From Lachnospiraceae bacterium (GTDB taxonomy: Bacteria > Bacillota > Clostridia > Lachnospirales > Lachnospiraceae), in NCBI GenBank assembly GCA_902363835.1, contig CABJBM010000003.1, forward strand, positions 62,001 through 126,000: a stretch of DNA of 64,000 nucleotides. The letters are read 5' to 3'. Under the pieces are notes generated by a model that ran no database searches, was not told the DNA's origin, and saw only the letters and a program-made list of their open reading frames with translations. Positions 1-9,328 of the stretch are shown one piece after another (position 1 is the first letter of the stretch; each line of letters starts with the position of its first letter). Position numbers and translations under genes: made by a program.

Positions 1-1293
1 GTAATCATTTCTCTTAGGCTTTCCGTCTTCATAGACGATCATGGAACCTACAGACTCAAAACCGCTTATGTTGGAAATATCAAAAGCCTCAATCCGCTTA
101 ATGCCGGAAAGTCCCAGCCAGCTGCCCACCTCATTCATGGCGCCGATGGTGCGAAGCTCCTCCCGTTTTATCTTTTCCTTATCCTGAGACAGCACCAGTG
201 CGGCATTTTTCTCCGCCAGCTCCACCAGACGCTCCTTCTGGCCCTTCCGGGGAACTACGATTTTTACCTTCTGGCCCCGTTTTGCTGAGAGCCATTCTCC
301 TATAACGCCCTCATCCTCAAGCCCGGTCTGTACCCACAGTTCCTTTGGAACAAAAGGAGTCCCTGCATAAAACTGTTTCACAAAGCTGGTAAGGATCTGG
401 CTGTTATCCTCTGCTGTTGCTATATTTACGTGAAAATGCTCCCGGCCGATGAGCCTGCCTTCCCGGACAAAGAATACGGAAACCACGGCATCCTTTTCAT
501 CCTTTGCCATTGCAATAATGTCCCTGTCTTCCATGCCGCTGTCCGTGATCTTCTGCTTCTGGGCAATCTGCTTTACGCTGTTTAACAGATCCCGGTATTC
601 AATGGCCTTTTCATAATCCATATCCTCTGATGCGGCCTGCATCTTTTCTTCCAGCATTTTTATGACGGGAGCATATTTTCCGCCTAAAAAGTCCAGGGCC
701 CTGTTAATGGATTTCCAGTAATCTTCCTTGCTGATATAATCCTGGCACGGGGCGGAACACTGCTTAATATGATAATTCAGGCAGGGTCGTTCCTTTCCAA
801 TGTCTCTTGGCAAGTTCCGGTTGCAGGTCCTGATCTGGTAAAGCTTATGGATCAGTTCAATGGTATCCTTTACCGCTCCTGCACTGGTATACGGCCCGAA
901 ATACTTGCTTTTATCCTTTTTCATATCCCTGGAAAACAAGATCCTGGGATAGTCCTCATACACGGTTACCTTGATATAGGGATAGGTCTTATCATCCTTT
1001 AACATGGTATTGTAACGGGGACGGTGTTCCTTAATGAGATTGCATTCCAGCACAAGGGCTTCCAGCTCAGAGTCTGTTATAATGTATTCAAACCGGGCGA
1101 TCCTCGACACCATTTGTTCGATTTTTGCCGTCTTATTTCTGCTGCTCTGGAAGTACTGCCTGACCCTGTTTTTTAAGCTGATGGCTTTTCCCACATAGAT
1201 GATTTCGTCCCACTTGTCGTGCATGATATACACGCCAGGCTGGGACGGCAGTTTTTTTAACTCTTCTTCTATATTAAATGACCTGTGGTCCAC
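1..1293 (-). CDS. uvrC: Excinuclease ABC subunit C (N-terminal part, cut by window edge)
   Basis: This is the incision subunit of UvrABC nucleotide excision repair, which nicks DNA on both sides of a bulky lesion. The first ~100 residues carry the GIY-YIG nuclease domain ([19 protein letters not shown]). A UvrB-interaction UVR stretch follows ([18 protein letters not shown]), then the start of the UvrC RNase-H-like region. About 431 residues are visible and the C-terminal part lies off the left edge. I chose the GTG at 1293 because GAGGTGA lies at 1303-1309 and the frame opens into a typical UvrC N-terminus. The upstream DUF1653 gene ends only 9 nt before this start, so the two are probably co-transcribed. 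Confidence 0.95.
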   Translation of the reverse strand, partial: MDHRSFNIEEELKKLPSQPGVYIMHDKWDEIIYVGKAISLKNRVRQYFQSSRNKTAKIEQMVSRIARFEYIITDSELEALVLECNLIKEHRPRYNTMLKDDKTYPYIKVTVYEDYPRILFSRDMKKDKSKYFGPYTSAGAVKDTIELIHKLYQIRTCNRNLPRDIGKERPCLNYHIKQCSAPCQDYISKEDYWKSINRALDFLGGKYAPVIKMLEEKMQAASEDMDYEKAIEYRDLLNSVKQIAQKQKITDSGMEDRDIIAMAKDEKDAVVSVFFVREGRLIGREHFHVNIATAEDNSQILTSFVKQFYAGTPFVPKELWVQTGLEDEGVIGEWLSAKRGQKVKIVVPRKGQKERLVELAEKNAALVLSQDKEKIKREELRTIGAMNEVGSWLGLSGIKRIEAFDISNISGFESVGSMIVYEDGKPKRNDY

Positions 1294-1302
1294 TGAAACA
1301 AA

Positions 1303-1869
1303 TCACCTCAATCTTGCTCCTTCGTATTTATGCTGCAGCTCTAAATACCTTTTCACTGCGTAATATTTCTCTTCCGGTTCGGAATCCGGCCTTCCTATTT
1401 CCATGATCTCGCAGATAGCCAGAAGCTCTTCCGGGGAAAAATGATCCTTCCTTTCCTCAAGAACCTCCAACTTCTCATGATACGTCCCAGCGTCAAGAAA
1501 TGCAAGAAGATTTTTATTTTCGTGAAGGCAGCGGTCCGGGGATAAGTCTGCCTGGCTTTGGAGACTGCCCTCGGCCCTATCCTCAGCCTTTATTTCCATC
1601 TTCTGGATACAGACATTTTCCTCAGGCTTTAAAGAGACCATGTCCACTTTTTCAAACCTGTATTTCTGCTTTGCCTCCGGATATTTCTCCTTGTCCACTT
1701 CGCTGATGAACATGGGCAGGGGGCGGACATAAATCCCAAAGGTTCCATACAGTGCCTGGTATACCACCATCTCTTCCCCTGTTTCCGAATGAACCGCAAC
1801 GGCTATCACCTGGTACATCTTATTTTTAAAATGCCGGTAAAAATCTCCTGGCCTGGGCGTTCTGTCCAT
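1303..1869 (-). CDS. DUF1653 domain protein
   Basis: The N-terminal ~65 residues match the small DUF1653 fold (RPGDFYRHFKNKMYQVIAVA, then VYQALYG and RPLPMF). This family of unknown function is common in Firmicutes and proteobacteria. The remaining ~120 residues are charged and not recognised. The ATG at 1869 is preferred over a GTG at 1881 because GAGG lies about 7 nt upstream of it. The gene sits 15 nt after the stop of the upstream lipoprotein gene and just before uvrC, so it is likely the middle gene of a three-gene operon. Its role is unknown. Confidence 0.8.
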   Translation of the reverse strand: MDRTPRPGDFYRHFKNKMYQVIAVAVHSETGEEMVVYQALYGTFGIYVRPLPMFISEVDKEKYPEAKQKYRFEKVDMVSLKPEENVCIQKMEIKAEDRAEGSLQSQADLSPDRCLHENKNLLAFLDAGTYHEKLEVLEERKDHFSPEELLAICEIMEIGRPDSEPEEKYYAVKRYLELQHKYEGARLR

Positions 1870-1884
1870 GGCTTCCCTCACTTC

Positions 1885-3336
1885 CTAATCTCTGAAACCG
1901 CCTGTGGTCACAATGACTACATCAGGCTTTGTTCTGGTTTTCTTTTTATTTTCCGTTTTTATCTCAGGTTGGGTTTCTGCTCCTGCCGTGCTTTCCTCAA
2001 GACTTTTTTTTGCTTTGTCTTCTTTTGTCTGGCTTTCGGACCGGGACTCAGACTGTGACTCCTTTGTTTTGGCAGAAGACGTCACCTCTGTTTCTCTTAT
2101 ACGGGCAAGCTTTTCCGCTTCCTCCTTAGCCGCCTCCCGGGTCAAAAGGCCATCCCAGGTGTACCGGTTGGAGGCGCTCCAAAGAATCCACTCATCATAA
2201 CCAGCATCATAGACCGCCTGGATCTGTGCCCTGACCTCCTTGGCACCGTAAGGAATATGATTTTTCAGGTAGGAGGCAGTAAAATCCTGCAGCCAGGGAC
2301 GGACAATAGCCTGATGCTCCCCCTCTTCCCTTGCGGATTCCAGATCCTGCCTTGACAGCTTCAAAGCTGCCCGGATGGTGCGGTAAGGCTCCATATCCGG
2401 ATGATCGATGCCAAAATTTCCATCCCCGTAATGGGATGGATAGATCATGGGGCAGATGTAATCCAAATGCCTGGCCATATCATGATAGATCTGCCCAACT
2501 GCCTCTGCATCCACCTTGCTTCCGATGATGGTGCCAAACACATCTGCGGAAACAAAAATATTCTGAGAGGACAGTTTGTCATAGGCATATTGGATGAATT
2601 CCGTAATAATATCCGTTTTGGAACGCCCCTTTGTTTCTGCCTGGTCAAATGCCACCTGTTTCATGGAACTGTCCGTAGAAAACCGGATATAGTCAAACTG
2701 GACTTCATCAAACCCCGCTTTAGCAGCCTGAGTCCCTACCTCTACCAGGTAGTCCCACACTTCCGTACAGTAAGGGTTCACCCAGGCCAGTCCCTTGTTA
2801 TCCCTGTACAGGCCTCCATTTTTGTTCTTTAAGCCCCACTCCGGCTTTTTCTCAGCCAGATAAGGATCCCGGAAAGCCACCACCCGGGCAATGGTATAAA
2901 GCCCCCTGGCCTTTAACTGGGCCATCAGGCTGTCAATATCCTTGATGTACTTTTCAGTGGCACCGATCTCATTTACCGTAGGTGCATCTTCCATTGCAAA
3001 GGTAATACGTCCGTCGTCATTCTTTACATCAATGATCACCGTATTGATCTCCGTGTCCTGGATCTTGTCCAAAATCACCTGGAGCCCCTCAGAGCCGGCC
3101 ATGTAGCCGGAAATATAGATTCCCTTTACCTTTACCGGCTTCTTTCCCGGTTTGGCGGAAACTTCCATTGGAAGCTGTCCTCCATTTTCCTCTGTGCTCT
3201 GTCCGGATTCTTCTGTGCTCTGCTGAGATTCTTCTGTTTTACTGTCCGTATCTGAAGGTTCGGATAATCCCTTATACCTGCTGCATCCGGAGGTCACCAA
3301 CGAAAATGCAATCACTGCCAAAAGCCATCTTTTCAT
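1885..3336 (-). CDS. Lipoprotein with glycoside-hydrolase-like domain (DUF4015)
   Basis: This is a predicted exported lipoprotein with a putative TIM-barrel glycoside hydrolase domain of the DUF4015 type. Residues 1-18 form a signal peptide ending in a lipobox (LVTSGC), so the mature protein should be anchored to the outer face of the membrane. The catalytic-like domain runs from about residue 75 to 390, starting KVKGIYISGYMAG and including the conserved FDEVQFDYIRF strand. The last ~80 residues are a K/E/S/T-rich disordered tail. The substrate is unknown. The ATG at 3336 follows GGGAG with a 4-nt spacer; an in-frame GTG at 3351 has no ribosome binding site. Confidence 0.85.
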   Translation of the reverse strand: MKRWLLAVIAFSLVTSGCSRYKGLSEPSDTDSKTEESQQSTEESGQSTEENGGQLPMEVSAKPGKKPVKVKGIYISGYMAGSEGLQVILDKIQDTEINTVIIDVKNDDGRITFAMEDAPTVNEIGATEKYIKDIDSLMAQLKARGLYTIARVVAFRDPYLAEKKPEWGLKNKNGGLYRDNKGLAWVNPYCTEVWDYLVEVGTQAAKAGFDEVQFDYIRFSTDSSMKQVAFDQAETKGRSKTDIITEFIQYAYDKLSSQNIFVSADVFGTIIGSKVDAEAVGQIYHDMARHLDYICPMIYPSHYGDGNFGIDHPDMEPYRTIRAALKLSRQDLESAREEGEHQAIVRPWLQDFTASYLKNHIPYGAKEVRAQIQAVYDAGYDEWILWSASNRYTWDGLLTREAAKEEAEKLARIRETEVTSSAKTKESQSESRSESQTKEDKAKKSLEESTAGAETQPEIKTENKKKTRTKPDVVIVTTGGFRD

Positions 3337-3393
3337 ATTACTCCCGTTCACTTTCTTTATGGTTTCAGGTGTTTATTGTAATAAATATTTAAC

Positions 3394-3422
3394 ATTTTAC
3401 CACAATTTGTAAAATTTTCCAA
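3394..3422 (-). promoter_or_regulatory. Putative sigma-A promoter for the DUF4015-DUF1653-uvrC operon
   Basis: On the minus strand there is TTGGAA (3417-3422), a 17-nt spacer and TAAAAT (3394-3399). It lies about 60 nt upstream of the lipoprotein start, in an AT-rich gap with no gene. Confidence 0.5.
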
Positions 3423-3515
3423 TAAAAATTACATTTTCCGGATGCAGCCCTTTTTTACAAGCTTCTTATTTCATAAGCTATGTACTCTATAATCAAATAA
3501 TACCTTTGCTTTTCC

Positions 3516-4097
3516 TTATTTCAGTTTCCTCGCTTTTTCCTGAACATCCTTCCTGCAAAAACAGGAAAGTTCATGGTCATTGACCAGACCTACTGCCTGA
3601 AGATAGGAATATATGGTGACAGAACCCACAAAAGCCATCCCCCGCTTTTTCATATCCTTTGACACCCTGTCAGACAGCTCTGTTTTTACGGGAAAGCAGT
3701 CATCCTGGTTGACAATGATTTCATTGTTTGTAAACCCCCATAAATACCTGGAGAAAGAGCCGAATTCCCGTTGGATCTCCTGGAACACCCGGGCATTTTT
3801 CACGGCAGCCTCCATCTTTTTCCGGTTCCTGATGATGTCTGCATTTTCCATTAAGTCCTTTATTTTTTCTTCCCCATAGCATGCCACCTTTTCCACGTCA
3901 AAGCAATCAAATGCTTCCCGGAAGGCTTCTCTTTTCCTCAGTATGGTAATCCAGGAAAGTCCTGCCTGAAAGGTCTCCAAAAGGAACATTTCGTAGAGCT
4001 TCTTATCATCGTGAACAGGCACTCCCCATTCTTCATCGTGATATTTCACATAGACTGGGGAGTTTTCATCCACCCAAAAACAACGTTTTTTCTCCAT
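3516..4097 (-). CDS. tag: DNA-3-methyladenine glycosylase I
   Basis: This enzyme removes 3-methyladenine from alkylated DNA and starts base excision repair. The length (193 residues) and motifs fit the Tag family: the N-terminal zinc-ligand region (CFWVDENSPVYVKYHDEEWG), the FQAGLSW segment of the base pocket, and C-terminal zinc ligands near NDHELSCFC. The ATG directly follows the map stop codon (TAA then ATG), so the two genes are translationally linked. All expected metal ligands appear present. Confidence 0.95.
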   Translation of the reverse strand: MEKKRCFWVDENSPVYVKYHDEEWGVPVHDDKKLYEMFLLETFQAGLSWITILRKREAFREAFDCFDVEKVACYGEEKIKDLMENADIIRNRKKMEAAVKNARVFQEIQREFGSFSRYLWGFTNNEIIVNQDDCFPVKTELSDRVSKDMKKRGMAFVGSVTIYSYLQAVGLVNDHELSCFCRKDVQEKARKLK

Positions 4098-4970
4098 TTA
4101 CCTTGCCAATACCTCCGGTCCCTGCTCTGTAATCAAAACCGTATACTCCCACTGGGCCGACAGACTTCCATCCTTTGTATATATGGTCCACCCATCCTCG
4201 TCATCCTGTACCACATCCGCTTTTCCTGCATTTACCATTGGCTCAATGGTAAATATCATTCCCGGTACCAAAAGCATATCGGTCCCTCTGGTGCCAATGT
4301 GGCTGACCCATGGTTCTTCATGGAAATCCAGTCCAACGCCATGTCCGCCGATCTCCCTTACCACTGTAAAACCATTGGCATAGATATATTCGGAAATAGC
4401 TGCTCCGATATCCCCTAAATGGCCCCATGCCCGGGCCTCCTTAAGGGCCAGGTCCACACTTTCTTTTGTAACCCGGATCAGTTTTAATGCTTCAGGCGAT
4501 ACCTTTCCTATGCAGTACATCCTGGATGCATCGGCATAAAAGCCGTCCACAATGGTGGTCACATCCACGTTGACGATGTCGCCTTCCTGCAGGATCCGTT
4601 TTGGGTCCGGGATCCCGTGGCACACCACATCATTGATCGAAGTGCACACGCTTTTTGGATATCCCTCAAAATTAAGGGGAGCAGGGATTCCTCCCAGCCT
4701 GATGGTGTTCTCATGCACCAGGGTATTAATATCTTCCGTACTGATTCCGGGCTTCATGATCTCAGACACCAGATCCAAAATTTTATTATTTACAACTCCT
4801 GCGCGGCGGACTCCTTCAATCTGAGCCGGCGTTTTTATCATATAGTGCTCCGGAACCTCATCTCCCATAACCGCATAATTTTCAAGCCTTTGGTCAAAAG
4901 GCAGATGGCAGCTTTTATATTTCTTTCCGCTGCCGCACCAGCATGCATCATTTCTTCCTATTTTATGCAT
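4098..4970 (-). CDS. map: Methionine aminopeptidase with N-terminal SEC-C zinc motif
   Basis: The enzyme removes the initiator methionine from nascent proteins. Residues 1-22 form a SEC-C metal-binding motif (CWCGSGKKYKSCH), an N-terminal extension found in many clostridial Map proteins and thought to aid ribosome association. The catalytic type I pita-bread fold follows with recognisable metal-ligand regions: NVDVTTIVDGFYADASR, GHGVGLDFHEEP and FTIEPM. At 290 residues it is full length. GGAGGATCGAT precedes the ATG. It is followed without a gap by tag. Confidence 0.96.
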   Translation of the reverse strand: MHKIGRNDACWCGSGKKYKSCHLPFDQRLENYAVMGDEVPEHYMIKTPAQIEGVRRAGVVNNKILDLVSEIMKPGISTEDINTLVHENTIRLGGIPAPLNFEGYPKSVCTSINDVVCHGIPDPKRILQEGDIVNVDVTTIVDGFYADASRMYCIGKVSPEALKLIRVTKESVDLALKEARAWGHLGDIGAAISEYIYANGFTVVREIGGHGVGLDFHEEPWVSHIGTRGTDMLLVPGMIFTIEPMVNAGKADVVQDDEDGWTIYTKDGSLSAQWEYTVLITEQGPEVLAR

Positions 4971-4994
4971 ATCGATCCTCCTTCTTACTACAAC

Positions 4995-5023
4995 GTTTTA
5001 ACACGTTTAAAGCCGCTTGTAAA
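4995..5023 (-). promoter_or_regulatory. Putative promoter for map-tag
   Basis: On the minus strand there is TTTACA (5018-5023), a 17-nt spacer and TAAAAC (4995-5000), about 25 nt before the map start. The -10 is imperfect. Confidence 0.4.
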
Positions 5024-5155
5024 GGGTTTCAGGAAAAAGAAGAGGGAAGGAAAAAATCCATGGCAATTTCATAACTTCTGTGATACAATTTATAAGTATT
5101 ACGGTCAAAGAGTTTGTGCGTGACTGAAAGGCAAGCACACATCATGGAGGGACAA

Positions 5156-6634
5156 ATGAAATTCGGATTCGATAACAACAAATATTTAACCATGCAGTCA
5201 GAGCATATCAAGGAACGGATCAGCCAATTCGGAGACAAGCTTTATCTGGAATTCGGCGGCAAGCTGTTTGATGATTACCACGCTTCCAGGGTACTTCCCG
5301 GATTTGAACCTGACAGCAAGCTCCGTATGCTGATGCAGCTTTCGGACCAGGCAGAAATCGTGATCGCCATCAATGCTGCCGACATCGAGAAAAACAAGAT
5401 CCGCCATGATCTTGGCATCACCTATGATGTGGATGTGTTCCGCCTGATCCAGTCCTTTATTGATAAGGGGCTCTATGTGGGAAGCGTTGTTATCACACAG
5501 TACTCCGGACAGAAGGCTGCCGATTTATTTAAAAGCAAGCTGGAAAAAATGGGGATCAGGGTATACCGCCACTATATCATTGACGGTTATCCAAGCAACG
5601 TTTCTCTCATTGTCAGCGATGAAGGATACGGAAGAAATGATTATATAGAGACCACAAAGCCCCTTGTTATCATTACGGCTCCCGGACCTGGCAGCGGTAA
5701 GATGGCAACCTGCTTATCCCAGCTTTATCATGAGAACAAGAGGGGAATCAAGGCCGGATATGCGAAATTTGAGACATTCCCTATCTGGAATATCCCCTTA
5801 AAGCATCCGGTAAATTTGGCCTATGAGGCTGCTACTGCGGATTTGAACGATGTGAATATGATCGATCCCTTTCACTTAGAGGCCTATGGTAAGACCACGG
5901 TCAATTACAACAGGGATGTGGAGATCTTTCCTGTATTAAGCGCTATTTTTGAAGGAATATACGGAGAATGCCCTTATAAATCCCCTACGGATATGGGCGT
6001 AAATATGGCCGGTTTCTGCATGGTGGATGACCAGGCCTGCAAGGAAGCTTCCATGCAGGAAATCATCAGACGTTATTACCAGGCTCTTTCCCGCCTGGCA
6101 AGGGACATGGGTTCCAAGGAAGAGGTCTATAAAATCGAGCTTCTTATGAAGCAGGCAAAAATAACCACTGGCATGAGAAAGGTTGTGAATGCAGCCAATG
6201 AACTGGCAGAAATAAAATCCTCTCCGGCCGCTGCTCTTGAACTGGATGACGGAACCATTGTCACTGGAAAGACTACCAACTTATTGGGAGCATCAGCTGC
6301 CCTCTTGTTAAATGCGGTTAAGGTCTTGGGAAACATACCTCATGACATCCATCTGATTTCTCCTTCTGCCATTGAGCCGATCCAGAAATTAAAGATCAAT
6401 TATCTGGGAAGCAAAAATCCCCGGCTTCACACGGACGAAGTTTTAATCGCCCTGTCCGCCTGTGCGGCTGCCGATCCCAATGCCCAGATTGCCCTGGAGC
6501 AGCTTCCTAAATTAAAAGGACAGGAAGCCCATACCTCTGTGCTTCTTTCCGACGTAGATGTTAAGATATTTAAAAAACTGGGCGTAAATCTGACCTGTGA
6601 GCCCATTTATGAGGAAAAAAAGATTTATCACTGA
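5156..6634 (+). CDS. DUF1846 family protein
   Basis: This is a 492-residue cytosolic protein of the DUF1846 family, conserved across Firmicutes and still without an agreed function. It starts MKFGFDNNKYLTMQSEHI and contains the glycine-rich segment ITAPGPGSGKMATCLSQLYH, which looks like a nucleotide-binding loop. I placed the start at 5156 because GGAGG lies at 5146-5150; an in-frame upstream ATG at 5114 has no ribosome binding site. It diverges from map and is followed by a strong terminator. It appears to be a single-gene unit. Confidence 0.9.
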   Translation: MKFGFDNNKYLTMQSEHIKERISQFGDKLYLEFGGKLFDDYHASRVLPGFEPDSKLRMLMQLSDQAEIVIAINAADIEKNKIRHDLGITYDVDVFRLIQSFIDKGLYVGSVVITQYSGQKAADLFKSKLEKMGIRVYRHYIIDGYPSNVSLIVSDEGYGRNDYIETTKPLVIITAPGPGSGKMATCLSQLYHENKRGIKAGYAKFETFPIWNIPLKHPVNLAYEAATADLNDVNMIDPFHLEAYGKTTVNYNRDVEIFPVLSAIFEGIYGECPYKSPTDMGVNMAGFCMVDDQACKEASMQEIIRRYYQALSRLARDMGSKEEVYKIELLMKQAKITTGMRKVVNAANELAEIKSSPAAALELDDGTIVTGKTTNLLGASAALLLNAVKVLGNIPHDIHLISPSAIEPIQKLKINYLGSKNPRLHTDEVLIALSACAAADPNAQIALEQLPKLKGQEAHTSVLLSDVDVKIFKKLGVNLTCEPIYEEKKIYH

Positions 6635-6643
6635 TTAAATGGC

Positions 6644-6690
6644 ATTCCCCCCCGGCCTTATATTTCTGACCGGAGGGGAATTTTTTATTT
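6644..6690. terminator. Rho-independent terminator between convergent DUF1846 gene and deoC
   Basis: A 12-bp stem (ATTCCCCCCCGG with CCGGAGGGGAAT, one mismatch) is followed by a T-run at 6681-6687 on the plus strand. It overlaps the last codons of deoC and probably serves the plus-strand gene. Confidence 0.8.
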
Positions 6691-7335
6691 CTTCTGTGCT
6701 GCCAGTTTTACTGCTGCGCTTGCACCAACTCTGCTGCATCCTGCTTCAATATAAGCCCTTAAGTCTTCCAGGGTCCTGACTCCGCCGGCTGCCTTGATCT
6801 TTACCTCAGGGCCGATGTGTTTCTTAAATAATTCAATATCCTCCAAAGTCGCTCCGCCGGTTCCAAATCCGGTAGAAGTCTTAATATAATCGGCGCCTGC
6901 TGCCGTAACTGCCTTGCACATGGCAATTTTCTCTTCTTCCGTCAGGTAGCATGCCTCAATGATGACCTTTAAGATGTTTTTGCCTGCCGCTTTTTTCAGT
7001 TCAGCGATTTCTTTTTCTACCTTATCATAATCCCCGTTTTTCACATCGCTGATATTCACTACCATATCCACCTCTGAGGCTCCGTCCTCAATGGCTTTCT
7101 TCGTCTCAAGGACCTTTGATTCTGTTACGCTGTAGCCTAAGGGAAATCCTACTACAGTGCAGATATTAAGGCCTGGGAATTCTTCATGTATTCGGCTGAT
7201 GTAACAGGGCGGAATGCATACGGAAGCAGTTTTATATTCCACGGCTTCCTCACAAAGCTCCTTAATGTCTTCCCATGTGGCAATGGCCTTTAACTGAGTG
7301 TGGTCCACGTAACTTAACATTTCTAAATCTGTCAT
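6685..7335 (-). CDS. deoC: Deoxyribose-phosphate aldolase
   Basis: The enzyme splits 2-deoxyribose-5-phosphate into glyceraldehyde-3-phosphate and acetaldehyde, the last step of deoxynucleoside catabolism. The class I aldolase signature is visible: the Schiff-base lysine in YIKTSTGFG and the second lysine in VKIKAAGGVR. The length of 216 residues is normal. The start follows AGGTAGGAAAAAATA. It is the last gene of the darA-cdd-pdp-deoC run and lies 17 nt after pdp, so it probably handles the sugar released by pdp. Confidence 0.96.
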   Translation of the reverse strand: MTDLEMLSYVDHTQLKAIATWEDIKELCEEAVEYKTASVCIPPCYISRIHEEFPGLNICTVVGFPLGYSVTESKVLETKKAIEDGASEVDMVVNISDVKNGDYDKVEKEIAELKKAAGKNILKVIIEACYLTEEEKIAMCKAVTAAGADYIKTSTGFGTGGATLEDIELFKKHIGPEVKIKAAGGVRTLEDLRAYIEAGCSRVGASAAVKLAAQKK

Positions 7336-7352
7336 TATTTTTTCCTACCTTT

Positions 7353-8681
7353 CTATTCTGTCAGGCGCTTTACGCCTTCTTTTGTAACGCTGGCATAAAT
7401 CAGTGGTTCTGCCTCCGGCTTCTGCCCGCTAATGACAACCGCTTTTAAAAATTCCTCCTCAGAAGCTGCAAACAACTCTTCCATGGAAGTGTAGAGCACT
7501 GCAATGGTCTCTCCCTCTTCTACCTTGTGGCCAACCTTTTTCTTAAGGGCAATTCCGGCCGTATAATCAATGAGACTCTCCTTGGTAATTCTTCCGGCTC
7601 CTAAAAGAGAGGAGGCGATTCCGCATTGCTCTGTGTTCATATGGGTGATATAGCCGCTCTTTAAAGCTTTCACTTCTCTTTCAAAGGGTGCTTTGGAAAA
7701 AAGCCCGGTGTCCCTGATCACCGCAGGATCACCTCCCTGGGCTTCCACCATGGCAATCAGACGTTCCAAAGCGCTTCCATCGGCAATGGCGCCCTCTGCC
7801 AGTGCCCGGCATTCCTCCATGCTGCCCTTTCCTGCCAGGTAAAGCATACCCGAAGCTAAGCTTAAGCAAACCTCGGTTAAGTCCTCCGGTCCTCTTCCGT
7901 GAAGGGTTTCCACCGCCTCAATGACTTCCAGGCTGTTGCCGATCAGGCTTCCCAGAGGAATGTCCATATTGGTTATAAGGGCCATGGTTTTCTTTCCTGC
8001 ATGCTCCCCGATGGCCACCATCTTTTCCGCCAGGGTAATGGAATCCTCCAGGGTTTTCATAAATGCTCCGCTTCCGGTTTTCACATCCAGGAGAATGCAG
8101 TCATTTCCTGCTGCCAGCTTTTTACTCATAATGGAGGCTGCGATTAAAGGAATGCTGTCCACGGTCGCGGTCACATCCCGAAGGGCATAAAGCTTTTTAT
8201 CCGCCGGGGCCAGGTTTCCCGACTGACCGATAACGGAAAGGCCGGTCTTATTGACCACCTGGAAGAACTCTTCCTCTGTCAGCACAGTCCGCATTCCAGG
8301 TATGGATTCCATTTTGTCAACGGTCCCTCCCGTATGGCCCAGGCCCCGGCCTGACATTTTTGCAACCTTAACTCCGCAGGCAGCTACAATGGGAGCTACC
8401 ACCAGAGTCGTCTTATCTCCCACACCTCCGGTGGAATGCTTATCCACCTTCACTCCCTGAATGGGAGATAAGTCCACCATATCCCCGGAATGAGCCACAG
8501 CAGCCGTGAGAATGGCTGTTTCCTCATCACTCATCCCTTTAAGGTAAATGGCCATGAGCATGGCGGACATCTGGTAATCCGGAATATCCCCCTTTACATA
8601 GCCGCCGATCATAAAGCGGATCTCTGCCTCTGTCAGAGACTCTCCGTTCCGCTTTTTTGCTATGATATCATACATCCTCAT
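7353..8681 (-). CDS. pdp: Pyrimidine-nucleoside phosphorylase
   Basis: The enzyme phosphorolyses uridine, thymidine and deoxyuridine to free base and (deoxy)ribose-1-phosphate. Family motifs are clear: the signature SGRGLGHTGGTVDKMESIPG, VDKHSTGGVGDKT and the phosphate-binding KTGSGAFMKT. The length (442 residues) is standard. The ATG at 8681 is preferred, 12 nt after GGAGG; a TTG at 8690 is only 3 nt from the same site. It is grouped with cdd and deoC, giving a complete pyrimidine deoxynucleoside salvage route. Confidence 0.95.
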   Translation of the reverse strand: MRMYDIIAKKRNGESLTEAEIRFMIGGYVKGDIPDYQMSAMLMAIYLKGMSDEETAILTAAVAHSGDMVDLSPIQGVKVDKHSTGGVGDKTTLVVAPIVAACGVKVAKMSGRGLGHTGGTVDKMESIPGMRTVLTEEEFFQVVNKTGLSVIGQSGNLAPADKKLYALRDVTATVDSIPLIAASIMSKKLAAGNDCILLDVKTGSGAFMKTLEDSITLAEKMVAIGEHAGKKTMALITNMDIPLGSLIGNSLEVIEAVETLHGRGPEDLTEVCLSLASGMLYLAGKGSMEECRALAEGAIADGSALERLIAMVEAQGGDPAVIRDTGLFSKAPFEREVKALKSGYITHMNTEQCGIASSLLGAGRITKESLIDYTAGIALKKKVGHKVEEGETIAVLYTSMEELFAASEEEFLKAVVISGQKPEAEPLIYASVTKEGVKRLTE

Positions 8682-8705
8682 AATACACAAAAACCTCCCT
8701 TATAA

Positions 8706-8808
8706 TTTCCTCTTTTCTGCCCATGTTTTTTTGGCATAAAGGGATACCCGCAGGGTGTTTCCTCTTTCCTGCCCAAGCTTTTTGGGCATAAAGGGATACC
8801 CCCAGCCC
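8706..8808. repeat. Two tandem ~52-bp imperfect repeats between cdd and pdp
   Basis: Two adjacent copies (8706-8757 and 8758-8808) share long identical stretches such as GGCATAAAGGGATACCC. Each copy contains a short GCCC/GGGC dyad (best seen as GCCCAAAAAGCTTGGGC on the minus strand). The function is unknown; possibilities are an mRNA processing or stability element within the operon, or simple slippage duplication. Confidence 0.75.
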
Positions 8809-8809
8809 T

Positions 8810-9238
8810 TTATCTGGAATCCAAGTTCTTTCTCGTAAATCCCAGCGGCAGCAGCTCCTTTAAGGCGTACACGGAAGCTTCCTCCCCCGCTCCCAGAACG
8901 ATCTTAAATTCCTCAGGATCGCAGAATTCCGCCATAACCTGACGGCATACCCCGCAGGGAGCACATAATTCGCCCTTTTCTCCCTTTTTATTTCCCACAA
9001 TGGCAATGGCATCAAATTCCATGACTCCCTCTGAGACCGCTTTGAAAAATGCCGTGCGCTCCGCACAGTTTGTGGGCGTAAAGGCCGCATTTTCAATGTT
9101 GCAGCCCCGGTATACCTTTCCGTTTTTTGCAAGCAAAGCTGCTCCAACGCAAAAATCTGAATAAGGCACATAAGCCATCTTCTGGGCCTCATAAGCCTCT
9201 GCCACCAGCATGTTTTTTGTCATTTCATCCAGTTTCAA
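8810..9238 (-). CDS. cdd: Cytidine deaminase
   Basis: The enzyme deaminates cytidine and deoxycytidine to uridine and deoxyuridine, feeding pdp. Zinc-site motifs are intact: NCAERTAFF and PCGVCRQ, preceded by the substrate loop YSDFCVGAALL. I chose the TTG at 9238, 7 nt after AGGAGG, giving 142 residues, which is normal for the family. A longer reading frame upstream lacks a ribosome binding site. The last residues run into the tandem repeat region. Confidence 0.94.
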   Translation of the reverse strand: MKLDEMTKNMLVAEAYEAQKMAYVPYSDFCVGAALLAKNGKVYRGCNIENAAFTPTNCAERTAFFKAVSEGVMEFDAIAIVGNKKGEKGELCAPCGVCRQVMAEFCDPEEFKIVLGAGEEASVYALKELLPLGFTRKNLDSR

Positions 9239-9293
9239 AGACACACCTCCTGTTATTCTCTTAAAGACAAGGGACACATTCCGGCAGTTACGA

Positions 9294-9318
9294 AAAGGGA
9301 TTGCTCTGCAATCCCTTT
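9294..9318 (-). other. Perfect 11-bp hairpin between darA and cdd
   Basis: AAAGGGATTGC pairs with GCAATCCCTTT around a 3-nt loop. On the minus strand it is followed only by TTTT within a GC-containing sequence, so it would be a weak terminator or an mRNA-stabilising stem downstream of darA. Confidence 0.5.
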
Positions 9319-9328
9319 GCCCGGTTCA

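Noticed and set aside
4617..5123. 168-codon plus-strand ORF opposite map
   Set aside because: It is antisense to the well supported map gene, has no ribosome binding site and low-complexity composition; it is a shadow frame.
8682..8690. TTG at 8690 as the pdp start
   Set aside because: It lies only 3 nt from GGAGG, too close for initiation, whereas the ATG at 8681 is at a workable distance and begins near the conserved N-terminus.
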